This document shows, piece after piece, positions 5,631-8,837 of a stretch of 8,837 bases of DNA. This DNA is from Candidatus Woesebacteria bacterium. Its GTDB lineage: Bacteria > Patescibacteriota > Microgenomatia > UBA1400 > MFAQ01. The DNA is taken from NCBI GenBank assembly GCA_020052895.1, contig JAGVOE010000035.1:1-8837 (forward strand), written 5' to 3'. The number at the start of each line of letters is the position of its first letter. Positions within the stretch are counted from its first letter, which is position 1. The notes under the pieces are model-generated. The model was not told the origin of the DNA. It made no database searches and saw nothing but the letters and a program-made list of their open reading frames with translations. A program made the translations under genes and the position numbers.

Positions 5631-6683
5631 TTACTCAATTTTGTTTAACTCGGCTTTTATTTTTCTGGCCAGATCACCCCAGACTTTATAACGTCGATTT
5701 AGCATGTTGGTATTGACTCTAACTGGAGGTAGACCTTGAGTTAGAAAGGCGGCGTCCAAGAGATCGGCAGCGGCTCGATCTCGCTCCAGATAGGAGCCGG
5801 TGCCGGAGACGATGACCACCACAGAGATCTTCTCTCTGGTAGCAGTAACGATAGCGGAGTAGCCGGCTTCTTCGGTGTAAGCAATCTTGAGACCGGTAAC
5901 ACCAGGATAGACTCCTAGCAGGCCGTTCCAGTTGGGTAGGTAATAGGCTCCGTGGGCCGATGAACTAGCAATATTCTGGTTATCCGACTGAGCCGCTTCG
6001 ATAATTTCTGGGTAACTTTTTTGAACATTGTTAACCAAACTAGCTAGGTCTTCTAATGTTGAGTACTGGTTTTGTTCATCTAAACCATCAGGGTTGGAGA
6101 AGTGCGAGTGAGACATACCCAATAGAGTAGCTTTTTTGTTCATATAGTAAGTAAATTCAAAGGGGTAGATACCCGTAGCCTCAGCGGCGCCGTCGGCCAG
6201 GGCTTGGGCAGCGTCATTAGCACTGGTGGCAATAGCGCCTCTCAGTAAGTCGGCTGCCGGTAAGACTTCCCCTGCTTTGAGACCGAGAATGGTAGGGACT
6301 TTGTCGATTGATTTTTCGGTGACGGTTATCGGTTCGGTGAGAGGAATAAGATCGAGAGCGACCTGGACTGAGAGAAGTTTGGTAAAAGATGCCGGGGAGG
6401 TTTTTTGCTTAGCACCTTGACTATAGTAAACCACACCGGTCTCTGAATTGTAAGTCAAATAACGAGGCACGGAGGCGAGTGAAGACAGCTGTTTGGATTT
6501 GTCAAAGTTTAGCTTAAGAGAAGAGATTCTGAGAGAGATTTTTTCAGTCTGATCTCGGTCCAGAAGCAGAGGTGAGATCAGCAGACCACCGGTTCGCCTA
6601 GAAGTGAAAAAAAATATGACTCCTGTAACTAAGAGAAGAGAGAGAATAATAAAGAGAGTGCTTTTAGACACGCCGAATGACAT
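5631..6683 (-). CDS. D-alanyl-D-alanine carboxypeptidase-like protein (serine-type, S11 / PBP5-like)
   Basis: 350 residues from the ATG at 6683. An N-terminal membrane anchor (about 9-26) is followed by a penicillin-binding domain of the S11 family, which trims the terminal D-Ala from peptidoglycan stem peptides outside the membrane. The catalytic SxxK is Ser99-Phe-Thr-Lys102 (PASFTKLL), and SxN is Ser154-Ala-Asn156 (ATSANDAAQALA). The expected Asn-Pro-Asp-Gly-Leu sits at 197-201. The third motif, normally KTG, reads Lys266-Ile-Ala in GLKIAYTEEAGY, so activity may be altered. About 70 residues follow it, with no PBP5-type amphipathic C-terminal anchor. It overlaps the 3' end of serS by 20 nt. 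The GTG at 6671 is an alternative start; a longer frame back to 6731 lies inside serS and adds only charged residues before the anchor. It likely shares the serS transcript. Confidence 0.88.
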   Translation of the reverse strand: MSFGVSKSTLFIILSLLLVTGVIFFFTSRRTGGLLISPLLLDRDQTEKISLRISSLKLNFDKSKQLSSLASVPRYLTYNSETGVVYYSQGAKQKTSPASFTKLLSVQVALDLIPLTEPITVTEKSIDKVPTILGLKAGEVLPAADLLRGAIATSANDAAQALADGAAEATGIYPFEFTYYMNKKATLLGMSHSHFSNPDGLDEQNQYSTLEDLASLVNNVQKSYPEIIEAAQSDNQNIASSSAHGAYYLPNWNGLLGVYPGVTGLKIAYTEEAGYSAIVTATREKISVVVIVSGTGSYLERDRAAADLLDAAFLTQGLPPVRVNTNMLNRRYKVWGDLARKIKAELNKIE

Positions 6684-7923
6684 CCTTTCCCATGAAGGGT
6701 ACCAAGGCGGACGGAATTTTGACCGAACCATCGGCTTGCTGGTAGTTTTCCAGAATGGCTCCCAAGATTCGAGGAGTAGCGATGACAGTGTTGTTTAGAG
6801 TGTAAACAAACTTAATGGTGCCGTCTTTGGCTTGATAGCGGATATTGAGACGCCGACTTTGAAAATCATTGAAGTAAGAATCGGAGTGAGTTTCTCGGTA
6901 AGCATTTTGGCTGGGGAACCAAACTTCGACATCATACTTGCGACGCTGGCCAGCGCCCATATCGCCGGTACACATCAGAAGTACATGGTAAGGTAGTTTG
7001 AGATCTTGGAGAAGTTTTTCGGTGTGAGCAAGCATGGTGTCGTGCATTTTTCTGGTGACCTCTTCGTCGGCTACGGTGTAAACAACTTGTTCGACCTTGT
7101 TAAACTGGTGGACTCGGAAAATACCCTTGGTGTCTTTCCCGTAGGAGCCGACTTCTCGACGATAACAGGGAGAGATGGCTACCATCTTGATAGGGAGATC
7201 GTCCTCGGACAAGACTTCATTTTGGTAAAAAGCAGTTAGGGGAACTTCGGCCGTGCCGATGAGCTTTTGGCCGTCTTGAGTGGCGTAATGATCGGACTTC
7301 CCCCAGGGGAAGTAGCCAGTACCCCACATGGCCTCGTCGTTGACCATCCAAGGCACTGTCAGAGGAGTATAACCTTCACCAATCATCATTTTGAGTGAGT
7401 ACATCAGCAGACCGTACTCGAGAAGGACTAAGTCGTTTTTGGTATAAAAAGCTCGACTGCCGGCGATACGAACGGCTCTTTTGCAGTCTAGCAGATCAAG
7501 AGCTTCGGCCAGCTCCTCGTGAGGCAGGACCGGAAAATCAAACTGAGGCAGAGTCCCCCACTTTTTTACTTCGACATTGCCGGACTCGTCTTTACCAACT
7601 GGGACATCGCTCGCAGCTGGATTGGGAAGCTGGTACATGAGATCGGTAAACTGCTTTTCAACGGCGGTGAGCTTGGGCTCGAGCTCTTGGAGTTTTTGTT
7701 TAAACTCTCGACCTCTGGCGATTTGCTCGTCACTGGGCTTACCCTTCAGATCGGCAATGTTTTCATTGGCTTGGTGTCTCAGAGACTCCACTTGCTGGAT
7801 CAGCTGACGCCTGTCACCATCGATCTCCATGAGCTGATCTATAAGGGAGGGATCAAACTGCTTGTTGGACAGGGCGGTCTTGAGACTTTCTTGATTTTCG
7901 CGAATGTAGTTGATGTCTAGCAT
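6664..7923 (-). CDS. serS: Seryl-tRNA synthetase (class II)
   Basis: Charges tRNA-Ser with serine in the cytoplasm. The 419-residue length from the ATG at 7923 is normal for the family. It begins MLDINYIRENQE, as bacterial SerRS do. The N-terminal tRNA-binding coiled-coil arm covers about 27-100. The catalytic core has TAEVPLTAFY (224-233), motif 2 in CYRREVGSYGKDTKGIFRVHQF (253-274; canonical FRSEAGSAGRDTRG), YDVEVWFPSQNAYRE (330-344), and motif 3 around TLNNTVIATPR (375-385) and LENYQQADGSVKIP. Motif 3 differs from the common TLNGSGLAVGR and resembles variants I recall from CPR bacteria. The frame stays open to an ATG at 7968, but that would add 15 unrelated residues and lie upstream of the predicted promoter, so 7923 is preferred. 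It is the first gene of a minus-strand operon and diverges from the methyltransferase at 7961. Confidence 0.97.
   Translation of the reverse strand: MLDINYIRENQESLKTALSNKQFDPSLIDQLMEIDGDRRQLIQQVESLRHQANENIADLKGKPSDEQIARGREFKQKLQELEPKLTAVEKQFTDLMYQLPNPAASDVPVGKDESGNVEVKKWGTLPQFDFPVLPHEELAEALDLLDCKRAVRIAGSRAFYTKNDLVLLEYGLLMYSLKMMIGEGYTPLTVPWMVNDEAMWGTGYFPWGKSDHYATQDGQKLIGTAEVPLTAFYQNEVLSEDDLPIKMVAISPCYRREVGSYGKDTKGIFRVHQFNKVEQVVYTVADEEVTRKMHDTMLAHTEKLLQDLKLPYHVLLMCTGDMGAGQRRKYDVEVWFPSQNAYRETHSDSYFNDFQSRRLNIRYQAKDGTIKFVYTLNNTVIATPRILGAILENYQQADGSVKIPSALVPFMGKDVIRRV
6684..6690 (-). promoter_or_regulatory. Possible ribosome binding site bearing on the carboxypeptidase start
   Basis: GGAAAGG (minus strand, 6690-6684) lies inside the serS end and directly abuts the ATG at 6683, with no spacer. 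It is 12 nt from the alternative GTG at 6671. Neither spacing is ideal. Translation by ribosomes finishing serS at 6664 may matter more than this site. Confidence 0.3.
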
Positions 7924-7953
7924 GAGACAATTATAGACCAAGTGAGATATAAT
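7924..7953 (+). promoter_or_regulatory. Leaderless promoter of the plus-strand methyltransferase
   Basis: GAGACA (7924-7929; 4 of 6 to TTGACA), an 18-nt spacer and a perfect TATAAT (7948-7953) precede the ATG at 7961 by 7 nt. Transcription should start at 7960-7961, giving an mRNA without a 5' leader. The -35 abuts the serS start codon, and the serS -10 lies within this promoter's spacer. Confidence 0.65.
7930..7935 (-). promoter_or_regulatory. Leaderless -10 element of serS
   Basis: A perfect TATAAT on the minus strand (7935-7930) is followed by TGTCTC and then ATG at 7923. The predicted +1 is the A of the start codon and no Shine-Dalgarno sequence fits. No good -35 was found at 16-18 nt, where the sequence is CTGGGA-like, so an activator or a strong -10 may compensate. 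Confidence 0.6.
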
Positions 7954-7960
7954 CCCAGCT

Positions 7961-8578
7961 ATGAACAACTTTGAATCTTTTAGGGTCAGATGGAATAGCC
8001 GGGCGGAAAATTGGGATAGTGAGATTTCAAAACCGGATCATTATGCGAATTTTGAAGCCGGATATGAAAAATTTCTTAAGTTTGAAGAAGACATCTTAAG
8101 TGAGTTTGGAGAGGCAGAAGCGGGGATAGACCTAGGGTGCGGGACTGCAGTAGCGGCCGGACCTATGGCAGAGAAAGTAAATAATCTATTTTTACTGGAT
8201 CTTGCTGAATCTATGCTGGCTGAAGCTATAAAAAAGTACCCCGGGGCCATATTTCTCCATTCATCCGTGACTGCTATCCCGGTAGAAAAAGAAACCATGG
8301 ATTATGCCGTAAGCCGAGGGGTAGTAATTTCTCATTTGCCCCCTGGAGAACAAGGAAATTTTTTAACTGAAGTTAAAAGAATTTTGAAACCTGACGGAAT
8401 GTTTATTTTTGATTTTTTAAATAATTTAAAAACGGCTGATTTTCACCTCTCTTCCGAGAAGACCGTCTATACCATCCAGGAAATTACTGAAGTGTTAAGG
8501 GGGTTCGGTTTTGAAGTAATGATGGTTGACGGGGATGAAAACAGCCGGGTGGTAAGAGTAGCCGCCTGGAAATCATAG
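7961..8578 (+). CDS. Class I SAM-dependent methyltransferase, substrate unknown
   Basis: 205 residues with the Methyltransf_11/UbiE-like core. Motif I is GIDLGCGTAVAAG (55-67), the acidic residue ending the second strand is Asp80 in LFLLDLAESMLAEA, an aromatic/hydrophobic motif II region is DYAVSRGVVISHLP (114-127), and the post-III strand is RILKPDGMFIFDF (140-152). The N-terminal RWNSRAENWDS is typical of small SAM methyltransferases. The substrate cannot be read from the sequence. It is the only plus-strand gene here, 37 nt from serS and divergent, with its own leaderless promoter. Its TAG stop overlaps the HD-domain gene by 6 nt. The stretch 8341-8460 is about 30 percent GC by hand count, lower than nearby coding DNA, while 8101-8160 is about 63 percent. 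This uneven makeup could hint at a separate origin but is weak evidence. Confidence 0.85.
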   Translation: MNNFESFRVRWNSRAENWDSEISKPDHYANFEAGYEKFLKFEEDILSEFGEAEAGIDLGCGTAVAAGPMAEKVNNLFLLDLAESMLAEAIKKYPGAIFLHSSVTAIPVEKETMDYAVSRGVVISHLPPGEQGNFLTEVKRILKPDGMFIFDFLNNLKTADFHLSSEKTVYTIQEITEVLRGFGFEVMMVDGDENSRVVRVAAWKS

Positions 8579-8837
8579 ACCCAGATCTGGAGCAATAGTT
8601 TGCATGGAGGTGAGACAGATCTCGATAAATTTTTCTAGAGGAAGATTGAGGCCGTCTGGATTAGCGCAGAGAGCTACCTCGTCACGGCGAGTGCCGGCGG
8701 CAAATTTGGGCTCTTTGAGGAAACGCTTGAGAACCGAGCTGACTTTAACCTCGGCGAGTTTTCGAGAAGGGTAGACGTAAGCGACGGCCATGATGAGACC
8801 AGTTAGGGAGTCGGCACAAAAAATAGACCACTGTGCC
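8573..8837 (-). CDS. HD-domain hydrolase-like protein, C-terminal part (5' end outside window)
   Basis: The frame is open from the right edge to a TGA at 8575-8573, giving 87 visible residues; the internal Met at 8791 is not the real start. The visible part begins AQWSIFCADSLTGLIMAVAY. The ADxLTGLI segment matches the conserved C-terminal Asp helix of a group of small HD-superfamily (metal-dependent phosphohydrolase) proteins. It continues with YPSRKLAEVKVSSVLKRF, a KFAAGTRRDEV segment and an amphipathic end (LPLEKFIEICLTSMQTIAPDLGL), also typical of that group as I recall it. The His and His-Asp metal ligands would lie upstream and cannot be checked. Such proteins are often called HD-family hydrolases or predicted nucleotidases, and the substrate is unknown. 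The stop region overlaps the converging methyltransferase by 6 nt (TCATAG on the plus strand serves both stops). Confidence 0.8.
   Translation of the reverse strand, partial: AQWSIFCADSLTGLIMAVAYVYPSRKLAEVKVSSVLKRFLKEPKFAAGTRRDEVALCANPDGLNLPLEKFIEICLTSMQTIAPDLGL

Noticed and set aside
6684..6731. Longer carboxypeptidase start at 6731
   Set aside because: It adds 16 residues fully inside serS with no ribosome binding site; the membrane anchor begins naturally just after the Met at 6683.
7519..7920. A 133-codon open frame on the plus strand opposite serS
   Set aside because: It is the complement of the SerRS coiled-coil region, where repetitive charged codons leave the opposite strand open; there is no start signal or family match.
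7924..7968. Longer serS start at 7968 adding 15 residues
   Set aside because: The added residues do not match SerRS, the family N-terminus begins at MLDINYIREN, and the extension would cross both predicted -10 elements.
8581..8590. Perfect 10-bp palindrome CCAGATCTGG near the convergent stops, as a possible terminator
   Set aside because: It has no loop, no following T run on either strand, and lies in the last codons of the HD gene; it is more likely chance.

Overview
The window reads as ordinary chromosome from a streamlined bacterium, most likely a member of the Candidate Phyla Radiation (Patescibacteria). This placement is inferred from several signs. The seryl-tRNA synthetase has non-canonical motif 2 and 3 residues. 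Genes are packed with gaps of 3-31 nt or small overlaps. Several transcription units appear to start at or within 2 nt of the start codon. There is a 7-bp-periodic AT-rich intergenic array. I cannot name a lineage below that. TGA acts as a normal stop (secA, the small membrane protein and the HD protein all end cleanly on TGA), which argues against the lineages that read TGA as glycine.

Layout: seven genes lie head to tail on the minus strand. In transcription order they are serS (7923-6664), a D-alanyl-D-alanine carboxypeptidase-like protein (6683-5631), a spermidine-synthase-fold methyltransferase (5627-4998), secA (4988-2319), a 76-residue membrane-anchored protein (2292-2062), a doubly membrane-anchored trypsin-like protease (2030-93), and the first 15 codons of a short-chain dehydrogenase (47-1) that runs off the left edge. 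On the right, one class I methyltransferase is on the plus strand (7961-8578), divergent from serS. It converges with, and overlaps by 6 nt, the 3' end of an HD-domain protein (minus, 8837-8573) whose 5' part lies outside the window.

Function: the minus-strand block mixes translation (serS) with envelope and export functions: the SecA motor, a peptidoglycan carboxypeptidase fold, a surface serine protease and a small anchored protein. The last two would themselves need the Sec machinery. serS, the carboxypeptidase and the spermidine-synthase-like gene look like one coupled operon. secA, the small gene and the protease each have their own -10-like hexamer directly before the start codon.

I found no obviously new multi-gene system. 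The most interesting signals are at DNA level: overlapping divergent leaderless promoters between serS and the plus-strand methyltransferase, a textbook leaderless promoter before the protease, a REP-like palindromic element translated inside the SecA C-terminal linker, and a heptameric array that contains the start codon of the dehydrogenase. No tRNA, rRNA, CRISPR array, insertion sequence or convincing intrinsic terminator was seen, and no gene-free stretch exceeds 50 nt.
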